Source of the DNA: Bathymodiolus brooksi
Lineage: Eukaryota > Mollusca > Bivalvia > Mytilida > Modiolidae
NCBI GenBank assembly: GCA_963680875.1
Contig: OY804575.1
Coordinates: 102,479,505-102,543,504 of the forward strand
Direction of reading: 5' to 3'
DNA length: 64,000 bases
Shown: piece by piece, positions 22,201 through 29,440 of the stretch
How positions within the stretch are numbered: position 1 is the first letter of the stretch
Layout of the letters: each line of letters starts with the position of its first letter
Position numbers and translations under genes: made by a program
The notes under the pieces: model-generated
Told to the model about the DNA's origin: nothing
The model's database searches: none
Seen by the model: the letters and a program-made list of their open reading frames with translations, nothing else

Positions 22201-25032
22201 GAAAAGCTTGAGTTATTTGCGGTGTTCTAATTTTAGAAAATTATCCCTGATGTATATTGCCTTTGCGATCAAAATATTTAAAGCGTGATAGATTACTGGA
22301 ATAAAAATTCAAACAAACTATACAGTCGTTGTCAGTCTATGATAAGGAACATTTATACTTAAATTTTCTAACAAAAATATTTCAGAAATCTTCATCAATC
22401 ACCCGTATTTATAAAACTGTCATAATCTCGCAAATTGATAGGTACGTAATTATATAGCCAAATGATGCACTAACACTATGCCCACACCATAAGGTGTAAA
22501 TAATTAATATGAGGGGTTATTCTACTCTATGAACGGTCATTGTAGATTGCATAGTTCTGCACTACATGCATATATGGTACTTAAGAATTCGGGCTAGTAG
22601 TTTACAGTTTCGGGCAAGTAAAATCAATATGGTACTTGCCCGAATGGACAAGTTGGTCAAAAAGTTAATGTCGAACCCTGCAAAGGGGTAATCAGAATCC
22701 ATAAATTGAAGGACAGACAACACAATGGAAACAAAAGAAAAACAACGATCAAGTAAAACGAACCCCACAAAAAACCAGGGGTGAACTCATGTGCTCCAGA
22801 AGGGTAAGCAGTTCCTGCTCCACTAGTGGCACCCGGTTTTTTTATTATTCAAGTTCTCATTTTTTATTTTGTAAATCTCCCAATTTTTTTTTATTACTCA
22901 CCCCCCAAAAATCTTGATTGATAACTTTAGTAAGTGAACACAACAAACGACAGTAACATATTGGTTCAGTGAAGTTTTTTAGTATTGATATGATCACTCT
23001 CTAATTTGAATATGATTTTGACATATACTGTGGTAAGGTTAAATGTCAAAAAAACCTTTAAGTTCCTATATGGAAGTAGTAGGAACCATGTTTTGCCTGT
23101 ACCAAGCCAGGAAATTGGGTGGTCATGTGTATGTGTGCTAGTGGCATATATTTTGCCTCTGTTTCTACATTACACGTTAAGAGTTTGGAACTGTTCCAAC
23201 AGTGTGGTCATTTTTCCATTTCATTCTCCGCGTATAATATTGAGTGTTTTAGAGACAAAAACATGTCTGTTTACACATTAATCAATCCTGGACAAAAAAA
23301 AACCAAATAAAGTGGACATGTCCAGGAAATGCAGATTATGGGAGACATGATTTAAAATACTTCTAATTTGCCATATTCTTCGGACTGATAGCCAAAATAT
23401 ACAAAGCTATTTTACACCATATTATGAGACTACTCTTTTATGTAAGGATACAGGCAAAGAAATCACGTAAGATTTGTCAATCTGTAGAACAGTCAACAAC
23501 TTATAACAATTGTGTACATCTATTTTTAAAAGCTGGTGTTTCTACAGTGGACAAAAAAAGAAAGATTTGTTCACCTGTTTCTGTATCTGATCAGGACTTT
23601 TTAACATAAGACCAACTATAAGTTGCTTGATGGTATTTCTGTCCTGGGCGTGGATCTTATCACCTCCATCTTCTGTCTGAAATACGTCAAATTTTATTTA
23701 AATAAAAGTATATAAAATCAGTCACAAAACCAGTATCTTTTTTGCAGCTTTTTTCTAAATTAAAACAAGTTATTCATTTCATTATCATACATATGAATGC
23801 AAAAATTACACATAAAATGACTTTTTAACCATTGTTGTCATAACTGAAATAAAATGTTGATGTAATCCTTCAGTTCTGCCAATCTTTTCATTATCTGGAT
23901 TCAAACTTGTTTCACAGTATTTGACAGCTGATCTATATAGGTCTATTTGTTAAGATTAGACCACAGTAAAGATCTCAGTATGAGTTCTTACTTCAAATAA
24001 ATTATCTTTGTTTAAAATTGTTCACTGAAAATCTATGATCTTAAACATAAACAAAACACTAGCATTGGAATCATCATTTAAAAAAATCATTAATCCACAT
24101 GTTCATTTTCCCTATATACAAAATACTGTCATAAAAATAATTCCTATAATTTTCCCAAAACAAAAATAAAGCATTCTAACAGACACCCCAAGATTTTCAC
24201 TTAGTTTACATTATCTTGTTTTCCTTAATAAAATTATTTAAAAAAACCTACCACTCTCCAGCAACGCCTTGTATAGTTTTTAAATGTTACAGCTGAACTG
24301 ACTCGGAGGTGTACAGGTACATCAGTTTTGTTTAGAATGTGAAGCAACAGTAGTGGATAATTCTGATTTCCTTCAAACGATTCCAAGAATTTCTCAGCTG
24401 AAATATGAAGTAGAATAAACTAATACATGTATCTAAATATGTATAGCAATCCTATACCACATTCAATCTCATCTAATTAGGATGACAGAAATATAAATGG
24501 TAGAAAAGTTATCTGATAAGCTAAGACTTTCAGGGTTTGACATAATATTTGTATGTCTATTTGTCCTAGTAAAAAAAACCTTGCCTTGCAAGTTTTATGG
24601 CCTTAAGAAGTGTTTTTTATTATTATGCTGTTATTGCTGTGTTTAAATACCTGTACAAGACAAATGTTTCAACATATTTTTTAAAAGATTGATTGATTGA
24701 TTGATGTAGCTGTATTTCAGCTATATCGTGGCTTGTTTTTTTTTAAAAGAAAAAGTTAATCGTATAATACTATCAATTAAATGTCCTATGTGTAGATCAA
24801 CCAATTCATCATTTGATAGAGTAAATGCATTAATAAATTGACATTGTATTTTTTGTTACGATTTGATATAATACACCTATTAAATGTTAAGCTTGAACTG
24901 GACAATTTTGTAACGATTGCTTGACACACGAGAAGTGATCAATTTACCTGCTCGTCTTATACCAGCATCTGGTGACAATGTTTGCTCTAAATATCCTGCC
25001 AACGTCTGTAAATTTGCATCAGTCACTTCCAT
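1213..25032 (-). CDS. CSE1L: Exportin-2 (CSE1L/CAS), N-terminal half, 13 exons, gene continues off the left edge
   Basis: Importin-beta-family (HEAT-repeat) export receptor that, with Ran-GTP, returns importin-alpha from nucleus to cytoplasm. Thirteen minus-strand exons join in one frame (1420 nt, about 474 residues) against about 970 in animal orthologues, so the C-terminal half lies left of position 1. The start ATG is at 25032-25030 and begins [11 protein letters not shown], nearly identical to the vertebrate N terminus. Conserved blocks include [51 protein letters not shown] and TGQEVKYDM. Every deduced junction has GT-AG borders and phases that fit. Introns are up to 7.3 kb and loaded with transposons. 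Identity rests on remembered orthologue sequence; exon borders are read from splice signals, not from transcripts. No upstream gene is seen on this strand within the window. Confidence 0.95.
1298..1961. other. CSE1L intron 12, part left of the transposon
   Basis: Contains a GC-richer patch at about 1490-1620 (GCGCC and CCCGCGATTT) that looks like a degraded mobile-element fragment. I could not assign it to a family. No coding is supported. Confidence 0.4.
1962..3514. mobile_element. Non-autonomous hAT-like DNA transposon, 6-bp TSD TGGTTA
   Basis: The ends are inverted repeats CAGGGGTTTCAAAGT (1962-1976) and its complement ending at 3514. It is flanked by direct TGGTTA at 1956-1961 and 3515-3520, so the borders are certain to the base. 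The interior holds a homopolymer G run (about 3258-3274) and a broken transposase N terminus (2603-2720). Non-autonomous. CAGG ends with a 6-bp duplication fit a hAT subgroup rather than classical 8-bp hATs. Confidence 0.85.
2603..2720 (+). pseudogene. Remnant of BED-type transposase N terminus
   Basis: Open frame beginning [15 protein letters not shown], followed by [15 protein letters not shown]. The W(L)K..R.WL(K/H) pattern precedes the BED zinc finger in KIAA1586/ZNF862-like hAT transposases (compare 15350-15410 in this window). No zinc-finger cysteine pair follows, so it is a decayed piece inside the 1962-3514 element. Confidence 0.45.
3521..5196. other. CSE1L intron 12, unique AT-rich stretch between two transposons
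   Basis: No gene, RNA or clear repeat recognised. GGGGTCGTGTAG-like strings at about 3905 and 4288 (each followed by CTCGTGT) suggest a diverged local duplication of roughly 385 bp. Confidence 0.4.
5803..6918. repeat. Nested inverted-repeat element, arms about 65-70 bp
   Basis: Arms 5803-5867 (CTTGTTTCTGG ... GCAAGAATATGG ... TTTGAAC) and 6849-6918 are complementary, differing mainly in poly-A length. This looks like a MITE inserted inside the 5202-7420 transposon. Target duplications were not identified, so the exact borders are uncertain. Confidence 0.7.
6645..6707. repeat. Near-perfect hairpin, about 27-bp arms
   Basis: CGCGACAGGAAACCAAATG at 6645-6663 pairs with CATTTGGTTTCCTGTCACG at 6689-6707. 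The pairing continues inward through TTATTAC/GTAATAA, leaving a loop of about 9 bases. A third, shorter relative (TATCCTGTCGCG) sits at about 6519. Confidence 0.75.
7463..7625 (+). repeat. Dispersed repeat family F, copy 1
   Basis: Shares blocks with 13798-13985 in the same order: CCTGTATTAAGAG, CACCTTTGGAACAAAG, CTCTTAA, AATACAG and GGTTTGACT. Probably a small non-autonomous element; the ends AGTCCTGTATTAAGAG and TTTTAATACAGGTGAC are partly complementary. Confidence 0.6.
7688..7777 (-). CDS. CSE1L: CSE1L exon 12 (residues 416-445)
   Basis: Encodes [19 protein letters not shown]...AKAQTQK, 30 codons, phase 0 on both sides. Acceptor GGATTAG|GAATAC, donor AGAAA|GTAAGT. Confidence 0.92.
7912..8175 (-). 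mobile_element. SINE family B copy (minus orientation)
   Basis: In element orientation it runs from a tRNA-like head (GGGGGCCTAGGTGGCTCAAT, B-box-like GGGTTCGCGCCC) to the tail TATAGCTGAAATATTGTTG. Other copies at 41020-41287, 59570-59817 and 63164-63415. Confidence 0.7.
8176..8972. other. CSE1L intron 11, AT-rich, with CT microsatellite
   Basis: No coding or known repeat recognised apart from the (CT)n run at about 8889-8912. GGGAGATAACT occurs on both sides of the run (about 8849 and 8928), suggesting a local duplication. Confidence 0.4.
8889..8912. repeat. (TC)n microsatellite
   Basis: About eleven dinucleotide units between two copies of a GGGAGATAACT-containing segment. Confidence 0.9.
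8973..9082 (-). CDS. CSE1L: CSE1L exon 11 (residues 379-415)
   Basis: Encodes [24 protein letters not shown]...GLLQ. Acceptor TTTTTCAG|ATGTTG, donor CTGCAG|GTAAAT; 110 nt, phase 1 in and 0 out. Confidence 0.93.
9598..9712 (+). mobile_element. SINE family A, 3' part
   Basis: Carries GGTCGGTGGTTTTCTCC, CCTCCACCAATAAAACTGAC and the tail CTGAAATATTGTTGAAAGTG. The tRNA-like head is absent, so the copy is 5'-truncated. Confidence 0.7.
9785..9850 (-). CDS. CSE1L: CSE1L exon 10 (residues 357-379)
   Basis: Encodes [21 protein letters not shown], the acidic stretch that carries EYIRRD in orthologues. Acceptor TTTGACAG|ATGCAG, donor TTCAG|GTGGGT; 66 nt, phase 1 on both sides. Confidence 0.93.
9940..10055 (-). 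repeat. Dispersed repeat family V (minus orientation)
   Basis: Complement of the ATGAAGGTTATTCC ... AAATTAGATATC core seen at 27580-27640, 30520-30560 and 43520-43585. Here it reads AAAACGTAGATATC ... GGAATAACCTTCAT. Confidence 0.65.
10150..10380 (+). repeat. Dispersed repeat family E, copy 1
   Basis: Collinear with 62590-62840: GGAGCAACATTGGTTATAC, TATTGTGACGT, CATATTCATTC, GACAAATTCAAA and CCCATGAAAT, then TTTTTGAACAGGT. Function unknown; it lies in CSE1L intron 9. Confidence 0.7.
10428..10557 (-). CDS. CSE1L: CSE1L exon 9 (residues 314-357)
   Basis: Encodes [19 protein letters not shown]...[13 protein letters not shown]. Acceptor TTTCACAG|TTAGTG, donor TAGAG|GTAAGT, phase 0 in and 1 out. 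Confidence 0.93.
10879..11130 (+). mobile_element. SINE family A, near full length
   Basis: Head with TATCGTAGTCAGGTTTACAA and B-box-like GTTGTGAGTTCGAATACC, middle CGATACAACATTAT, CCTCCACCAATAAAA, tail CTGAAATATTGTTGAAAG. A tRNA-type pol III head joined to a shared mollusc-type tail. Confidence 0.75.
11254..11421 (-). CDS. CSE1L: CSE1L exon 8 (residues 258-313)
   Basis: Encodes [18 protein letters not shown]...[10 protein letters not shown]...TGQEVKYDM, 56 codons, phase 0 on both sides. Acceptor TTTTTCAG|GACGAG, donor GATATG|GTATGA. A 114-bp tandem duplication starts exactly at this exon's upstream edge and copies the acceptor region. Confidence 0.95.
11421..11712. repeat. 114-bp tandem repeat, ~2.6 copies, duplicating the exon 8 acceptor region
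   Basis: CCTGAAAA(A/G)TACAATA recurs at 11421, 11535 and 11649, exactly 114 bp apart, and TCACATGTCTTAG occurs between. On the coding (minus) strand each copy carries TTTTCAG, so two decoy 3' splice sites lie upstream of the true acceptor of CSE1L exon 8. Confidence 0.85.
12365..12476 (-). mobile_element. SINE family A, partial, 3' side (minus orientation)
   Basis: Begins with the complement of the tail (GGTGTTTAATGCCACTTTCAA) and ends near the complement of the CGATACAACATTATGTGATA block. The GATATAGCTGAAATATT part of the tail is missing. Confidence 0.65.
12822..12914 (-). CDS. CSE1L: CSE1L exon 7 (residues 227-257)
   Basis: Encodes [17 protein letters not shown]...NNKLLRTQ, 31 codons, phase 0 on both sides. 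Acceptor TTCCCCAG|GATTTA, donor ACTCAA|GTAGGT. Confidence 0.92.
12964..13107 (-). mobile_element. SINE family A, 5' half (minus orientation)
   Basis: Complement of the tRNA-like head: GATTCGAACTCACAACAT, TGGTGATAGGCACTGATTGC, GTAAATCCAACTACCATA. The 3' tail is missing. Confidence 0.7.
13648..13755 (-). CDS. CSE1L: CSE1L exon 6 (residues 191-226)
   Basis: Encodes [17 protein letters not shown]...FYSLNFQ, 36 codons, phase 0 on both sides. Acceptor TTTGCAG|GCTACA, donor TTCAG|GTAAGT. Confidence 0.93.
13798..13985 (+). repeat. Dispersed repeat family F, copy 2
   Basis: Matches 7463-7625 (TTGTATTAAGAGGTCACC, TTTGGAACAAAGAAA, TTTCAATACAGATCAC, GGTTTGACTGTA). Lies just upstream of CSE1L exon 6. 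Confidence 0.6.
13986..15240. other. CSE1L intron 5, left part
   Basis: AT-rich. Two related stretches at about 14340-14400 and 14630-14690 (CCAATTCCAAAATTTCACAT and CCAAGTTCTAAAATTTCACA, each followed by TTGGA) indicate an old local duplication of roughly 290 bp. A GC-richer patch at 14840-14935 with CGGTCTGG and CGGACCGACTGTCCGG looks like a transposon fragment. No gene supported. Confidence 0.4.
15241..15423 (+). pseudogene. 5' part of a BED-finger transposase ORF, interrupted by a transposon
   Basis: Encodes ...[20 protein letters not shown]...[20 protein letters not shown], then is broken at 15423. The continuation [14 protein letters not shown] is found at 19379-19420, just after the 3949-bp insertion. 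Removing the insertion and one AATGTT restores a WL-H...C-x2-C BED-type start. This is a host element that was itself mobile-derived. Confidence 0.75.
15669..15674 (-). promoter_or_regulatory. Candidate polyadenylation signal of the transposase
   Basis: AATAAA on the minus strand about 100 nt after the stop codon and still inside the transposon. Confidence 0.5.
15772..17969 (-). CDS. Transposase exon 2 (catalytic core and C-terminal coiled coil)
   Basis: 732 codons plus two leading bases, ending at TAG around 15772-15774. The ATG at 17979, ten bases upstream of the acceptor, starts an alternative unspliced 735-residue frame lacking the zinc finger; the spliced form is preferred because it completes the finger. 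Confidence 0.8.
15772..18899 (-). CDS. BED zinc-finger hAT-like transposase, two exons, 786 aa
   Basis: Exon 1 (18899-18737) and exon 2 (17969-15772) join ATGAAAG|GTATTT to CTTGCAG|GTCAAA, phase 1, and give 786 codons without stops. The join completes a BED/C2H2 finger: C32-x2-C35-x16-H52-x5-H58. Downstream features are typical of the RNase H-like hAT fold: LLFDESMN and [10 protein letters not shown] (candidate catalytic aspartates), [10 protein letters not shown], and the C-terminal dimerisation signature [16 protein letters not shown]. The last 110 residues are a lysine/glutamate-rich probable coiled coil, which is less usual. Function: cut-and-paste transposition. Domestication is not indicated, since terminal repeats and target duplications are present. 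Confidence 0.85.
18737..18899 (-). CDS. Transposase exon 1 (BED finger)
   Basis: ATG at 18899-18897; encodes [20 protein letters not shown]...[11 protein letters not shown]...LQSHMKG. Donor AAAG|GTATTT. Both cysteines and the first histidine of the finger are here; the second histidine is on exon 2. Confidence 0.8.
19379..19440 (+). pseudogene. Continuation of the interrupted BED-finger ORF
   Basis: After the second AATGTT the frame reads [14 protein letters not shown], giving the C-x2-C half of the zinc finger that follows the 15241-15423 fragment. It then runs into a TA repeat and stop, so the rest is lost. Confidence 0.65.
19668..19860 (-). mobile_element. SINE family C (minus orientation), partial
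   Basis: Complement of the 45168-45400 type: GAGAAGCAAAAAATACCAAT, TTTGGACACATTAT, CATGAACCCATGAG, CACGCTAACC. The head shows a tRNA-like GCTTGCC/TTCGAGCC arrangement in better copies. Confidence 0.6.
20290..20600 (+). pseudogene. Degenerate BED zinc-finger transposase N terminus
   Basis: Reads [20 protein letters not shown], then [16 protein letters not shown], stop, then [20 protein letters not shown] and a His-containing tail in shifted frames. FQ..WL..(F/Y)KWL and C-x2-C identify a KIAA1586/ZNF862-type BED finger. At least one stop and one frameshift; no downstream catalytic region seen. Confidence 0.7.
21105..21195 (-). CDS. CSE1L: CSE1L exon 5 (residues 160-190)
   Basis: Encodes [16 protein letters not shown]...FTELFN. 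Acceptor TTTCAG|ATACAG, donor TTAAT|GTAAGT, phase 2 in and 0 out. It is followed on the minus strand by the 7.3-kb intron that harbours the hAT transposon. Confidence 0.93.
21657..21802 (-). CDS. CSE1L: CSE1L exon 4 (residues 112-160)
   Basis: Encodes [19 protein letters not shown]...[10 protein letters not shown]...HSLFK. Acceptor TTTTCAG|TTAAGT, donor AAAAG|GTACAT, phase 0 in and 2 out. This is one of the best-conserved stretches of exportin-2. Confidence 0.94.
21838..22840 (-). repeat. Dispersed repeat family M copy, split by a MITE
   Basis: Left piece AAGAGTTTGAAGATACCAAAG (21837-21856), right piece from 22681: GGTAATCAGAATCC, GACAGACAACACAATGG, ACGAACCCCACAAAAA, TGTGCTCCAGAAGGGTAAGC, CCACTAGTGGCACC. 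The closest copy is 44397-44580. The split by the 21857-22680 element proves the order of insertion. Confidence 0.8.
21857..22680. mobile_element. MITE, 824 bp, 5-bp TSD CAAAG
   Basis: Identical 17-bp terminal inverted repeats CAGGGTTCGACATTAAC, flanked by CAAAG at 21852-21856 and 22681-22685. Subterminal CCCGGGCA/GGGCAAGT and GACAAGTT motifs recur at both ends. No ORF of note. Same family as 5202-7420. Confidence 0.9.
23080..23285 (+). repeat. Mussel-type dispersed repeat (TGCCTGTACCAAGCCAGG)
   Basis: Starts near TTTTGCCTGTACCAAGCCAG and continues GGTCATGTG...GTTTGGAACTG...ATTTTCCATTTCA. A related string (AATGCCTGTACCCAGTCAGG) is at 15553 inside the transposon, and a tail-like GGACTTGTTCCGACAGTGGT at 63111. 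From memory this family is abundant in Mytilus. Confidence 0.55.
23575..23676 (-). CDS. CSE1L: CSE1L exon 3 (residues 78-111)
   Basis: Encodes [18 protein letters not shown]...SPDQIQKQ, 34 codons, phase 0 on both sides. Acceptor ATTTCAG|ACAGAA, donor AACAG|GTGAAC. Confidence 0.92.
24252..24397 (-). CDS. CSE1L: CSE1L exon 2 (residues 29-77)
   Basis: Encodes [18 protein letters not shown]...[13 protein letters not shown]. The acceptor is TTTCAG|CTGAG and the donor GAGTG|GTAGGT. It is 146 nt, phase 1 in and phase 0 out. Too small to appear as a long ORF but unmistakable beside the vertebrate protein. Confidence 0.92.
24692..24735 (-). repeat. SINE tail fragment
   Basis: GATTGATTGATTGAT then GTATTTCAGCTATATCGTGG, the complement of the tail shared by the SINE families. 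Confidence 0.6.
24948..25032 (-). CDS. CSE1L: CSE1L exon 1 (start codon; residues 1-28)
   Basis: Contains the initiator ATG (25032-25030) and encodes [11 protein letters not shown]...IRRA. The donor is GCAG|GTAAAT and the exon ends in phase 1. The first HEAT repeat of importin-beta-like exportins starts here. The 5' UTR and transcription start are not identifiable by eye. Confidence 0.93.
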
Positions 25033-25544
25033 TCTGTAAACAATAAAATATTTATAATGAAAAATAAGAAAAACAGAAGAAAAGAAATCATTTAAGAATA
25101 TTGGATAGATTGATACTTTAAACACGGTGCACAAGTCTTAAAAATATGTAATCAATAAGTTTGGAAATAAATAAATCAAATGTTATATCAGTATCACCAA
25201 GATGAGTTATACGTCTATCACAGTGCTGGCCATGGATACTGGTGAAAGTTTCCAGGGATCAAATCAACAGACCTCTAGTGTGCCTCTAGATGTGGAGGTT
25301 GTCAGGTCATAATACAGAAAGCCTGATCGTTGACCATAGTGGGCAACATGCTTGAAGAGGGCTACGATCCTTTCATGTTAAAGACCTCTTTTGTAGATTT
25401 AATATACAAAAAGAGTAAGCACACTATAGCCACTACAAAAGACTAAATTTTTCTCGTAACTACGCAACTTTCCATACTTTTTTATTGGCAGTCAAATGTT
25501 TATCACCTGTCTCATTTCTATGTACATAGTTTTTTATATATTAT

Positions 25545-25620
25545 TGAATATGTTCTGGTCATGAATATAGCTGAAACACTGCTAGCTGGTTGTTAAGCAG
25601 TAGTCAATCAATGTCGATAT
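25545..25620 (+). repeat. SINE-like tail (diverged)
   Basis: CATGAATATAGCTGAAACAC...GTTAAGCAGTAGTCAATCAAT resembles the common SINE tail. The preceding 25191-25400 stretch may be its body but was not matched to another copy. Confidence 0.4.
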
Positions 25621-26875
25621 GTCATTGTACTGCACTGCAGTAGTTATTGATATCAGGCAGGTTTTTCTCCTCCGAAAACAAATTCCCAGTTGACATTTAG
25701 AATGTAGAAATATTAACCAATCAGATCTCCGCTATCAACTCTAGCATTGATATATATATAGAGGATCTTCTACATTCAAAAATGACTTACGACTTCAAAC
25801 CTCATCCATATAATATGTTCAAGTGCTAAATAAATAAATTTTAGAGTCCAGAGAATGTAAGGAAACGTTATTTTCCTTAAGTTATACTAAACCATGACCA
25901 TGCAGTTTGTGTGCATTTTTGGACATTTCTACCATGTATTTAGTCGATATACACCACTCTGAAATGAGTTGGGTAAACTTTTGCTGTTACCCTTCTTGAT
26001 GTTATAGTATATATGGACATGGTGGTTTGGGAGCATTTCGTGATACGACTGTAATTATATCGTTACCGCCTGGTACCGGTCTGGTCAATGAATGACAATG
26101 AATGGGAAATTTCCTAATTTTTACGTCGCGAACATCCTGTTCATTCAAACAATTTACCCTGGTAATTATTTAAACTTGCAATATATATATTTATACGTGT
26201 TACATGTTATCAATACTTAATACAAACAAAAGAAAATGAAAAATACAATAATTTCGGTCCTCACGTTTTCGAAATGGCGCTTTATTTATTCTTCTACCAG
26301 GTGGCGCTGACATTATTTTACGAATACTCTCATTTTACATGGTACAACCCGAGTATATTCGAATATTAAAAATAAATACCAAAAAGAAGTGGAAGAAAAC
26401 GGACGTAAATAAGATCGTTAACGCGAAAATTTGGGAGAATTGACAGCGGTGTTGGAGTGAACGGAAAGTGGAGGAGGATGGCAAGTTTAGGTTTGAGGAG
26501 TGGACCGGGCAGTGGGGAGGGAGGGATTAAGCTACCAAAACTATCAAGCGAAAAAAAAGGGAAGTTTGCAATTGGTGTCAATTAAGCATTCCCTTAAAAA
26601 TCCTTGATTAACTGGACAAATAATATTTTGGGTGCTTCCATACTAAAATTCAGATTTTACCAAAAAAGTGTGTGCTGGGGGAGAGGTTTTGTCCCCTTTC
26701 AATGTGTGGCGGTCAATTGCCCCCTTGCCCCTCCCCCTTTATCACTGCTTTGAGAACAATTAAATACTATTGGCCCTGAATAACAATAACAATACCTCAC
26801 CAATGGAACTCGCATTCAAAAATAAATAAAATTACACTGAAATATCAATAAATTAAAAAAATAATATCAATAACA

Positions 26876-27127
26876 AAACTGAGATTCCACACACAAGAAC
26901 TACATCATTTTTCCACACAAGCCATACGCCTCTGGAACCAACTACCGGTAAGTGTGGTGGAAGCAGACACCCTAGACAGCTTCAAGACTCAGCTGTCTAG
27001 GGCAACTCTCATGTAAATTTATAACTATTTTTATCCTTTTAACCTGCACTATACATAGACGTTACCCCCACTCAAAAGTGCGAGAATATTTTATTGGTTT
27101 TGCACTACACCCAGAAGAAGAAGAAGA
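26876..27127 (+). mobile_element. LINE (CR1/Jockey-like) 3' end
   Basis: A frame ending at TAA 27014-27016 reads FSTQAIRLWNQLPVSVVEAD then TLDSFKTQLSRATLM, the usual C terminus of non-LTR retrotransposon ORF2 (A.RLWN.LP..VV.A..L..FK..L). A 3' UTR of about 110 bp ends in CAGAAGAAGAAGAAG, likely the 3' microsatellite. The rest of ORF2 is absent, so it is 5'-truncated. Confidence 0.8.
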
Positions 27128-27168
27128 AAAATCGTCTAGCCGTCAACGCCAGTTTATAAGGGGTTAGT

Positions 27169-27387
27169 TTTAGGGTTATGGCGTTTAGCGCCACTTTCAA
27201 CAATATTTCAGTCATATCTTCGCGGTCAGTTTTATTGGTGGAGGAAACCACCGACATGACAAACTTTATCATATAACGTTGTATCGAGCACACCTCGCCA
27301 TGAGCGGGTTTCGAACTCACAACTTTAGTGGTGCATTGGTAACTGTAAATCCAGCTCCAGTTATCATATGATGACGACAACGAAGGC
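27169..27387 (-). mobile_element. SINE family A (minus orientation)
   Basis: TTAGCGCCACTTTCAACAAT, TTTATTGGTGGAGGAAACC, ATAACGTTGTATCGAG, TTTCGAACTCACAAC, GTAAATCCAGCT. Near complete. Confidence 0.75.
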
Positions 27388-27499
27388 CCCTGGTATAAAG
27401 ATATATTTATATTTCAAAATAAAAGTTATTAACAGTTTGTAATTCATTAAAACTAACGAGTCGGTATCACCCAACCATAGGTAACCGTAGCCGATATTT

Positions 27500-27950
27500 G
27501 GCTATCATGTGTTTTGCCCTTTTTTTATTTTCTTTCTCCCAAAGACAGTTCGCTTTCCAAATTTTTGACTTTGAGAGCGTACTTGATGGAGGTTATTCCA
27601 GAAATGTGTCGTTCAAACTAAATCAGATATCTGCGTTTTTATTCACCCGAGACCGAGGGTACTCGCGACCTGTGGTATTCAGAGTTTCGGACCTGGCATG
27701 GTTTATTAGATATATTCATTATTGATATTTACAGTTCTTATATAGGCATAAAACTAAGGTTCTACTCTCCAAGGCATATATGACCTTAACCTGATTTTGG
27801 CTCACCTGTTTAGGCTATTTTGGATTTACTGCTTCTAAAGATTTTAAACCACTAGTATTTAGCTTTCAAATCTTTTGATTTTAAGCCGGAGCTGTATATA
27901 AGATTTACGTTCTTACTTTGAGCATACCGGATGAAAGTTATACAAGAAAA
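27500..27950 (+). repeat. Dispersed repeat family V, two adjacent copies
   Basis: Copy one carries GATGGAGGTTATTCCAGAAA and AAATCAGATATCTGCGTTTT (about 27581-27645). Copy two (27770-27950) carries TTTAGGCTATTTTGG and GAGCATACCGGATGAAAG. Both follow the order of 43420-43590. Confidence 0.6.
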
Positions 27951-27999
27951 GTATCGTTCTCACAAAACATTTTTATTATGTTACTTGCTTTATCCATTG

Positions 28000-29355
28000 T
28001 AACCGTATTATAACCACCCTGATTGTGTGTCACTGTATTATAACTGTCCTGACTGTGTGTCACTGTATTATAACTGTCCTGACTGTGTGTCACTGTATTA
28101 TAACTGTCCTGACTGTGTGTCACTGTATTATAACTGTTTTGACTGTGTGTCACTGTATTATAACTGTCCTGACTGTGTGTCACTGTATTATAACTGTCCT
28201 GACTGTGTCACTGTATTATAACTGTCCTGACTGTGTGTCACTGTATTATAACTGTCCTGACTGTGTGTCACTGTATTATAACTGTTCTGACTGTGTGTCA
28301 CTGTATTATAACTGTCCTGACTGCGTCACTGTATTATAACTGTCCTGACTGTGTATCACTGTATTATAACTGTTCTGACTGTGTGTCACTGTATTATAAC
28401 TGTTCTGACTGTGTGTCACTGTATTATAAGTTAACCACTCTGACTGTGTGTCACTGTATTATAACCACTCTGACTGTGTGTCACTGTATTATAACCACTC
28501 TGACTGTGTGTCACTGTATTATAACCACTCTGACTGTGTGTCACACACTGTATTATAACCACTCTGACTGTGTGTCACTGGATTATAACCACTGACTGTG
28601 TGTCACTGTATTATAACTGTTCTGACTGTGTATCACTGTATTATAACCACTCTGACTGTCACTGTGTTATAACTGTTCTGACTGTGTGTCACTGTATTAT
28701 AACCATGTGTCACTGTATTATAACTGTTCTGACTGTGTGTCACTGTATTATAAGTTAACTACTCTGACTGTGTGTCACTGTATTATAACCACTCTGACTG
28801 TGTGTCACTGTATTATAACCACTCTGACTGTGTGTCACTGTATTATAACCACTCTGACTGTGTGTCACTGTATTATAACTGTTCTGACTATGTGTCACTG
28901 TATTATAACTGTTCTGACTGTGTGTCACTGTATTATAACCACTCTTACTGTGTGTCACTGTATTATAACCACTGACTGTGTGTCACTGTATTATAACCAC
29001 TCTGACTGTGTCACTGTATTATAACCACTCTGACTGTGTCACTGTATTATAACCACTCTGACTGTGTGTCACTGGATTATAACCACTCCGACTGTGTGTC
29101 ACTGTATTATAGACACTCTGAATGTGTGTCACTGTATTATAACCACTCTGACTGTGTGTCACTGTATTATAACCACTCTGACTGTGTGTCACTGTATTAT
29201 AACCACTGACTGTGTGTCACTGTATTATAACCACTCCGACTGTGTGTCACTGTATTATAACCACTCTGACTGTGTGTCACTGTATTATAACCACTCTGAC
29301 TGTGTGTCACTGTATTATAACCACTCTGACTGTGTGTCACTGTATTATAACCACT
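28000..29355. repeat. Minisatellite, 30-bp unit, about 45 copies
   Basis: Unit CTGACTGTGTGTCACTGTAT plus TATAACTGTC, with a second variant class ending TATAACCACT. The first third is mostly the TGTC(C) class and the rest mostly the CCACT class, with intermixing near 28430-28930. Because 30 is a multiple of three, long pseudo-ORFs run through both strands; they are not genes. Confidence 0.95.
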
Positions 29356-29368
29356 CATTTTATTACAG

Positions 29369-29440
29369 ATAGGTCGTCACGATATAGCTGAAATATTGCT
29401 AAAGTTGGAGTTAGTTAAACACCAATCAATCAATCAATAT
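29369..29440 (+). repeat. SINE tail directly abutting the minisatellite
   Basis: GGTCGTCACGATATAGCTGA, AATATTGCTAAAGTTGGAG, then TTAAACACC and (AATC)n. Only the SINE 3' end is present, immediately after the last 30-bp unit. Confidence 0.7.

Noticed and set aside
28025..29372. Overlapping open frames of about 60-120 codons with 10-residue periodicity on both strands
   Set aside because: Produced by a 30-bp (multiple of three) tandem repeat without stops; no start context or splice sites.
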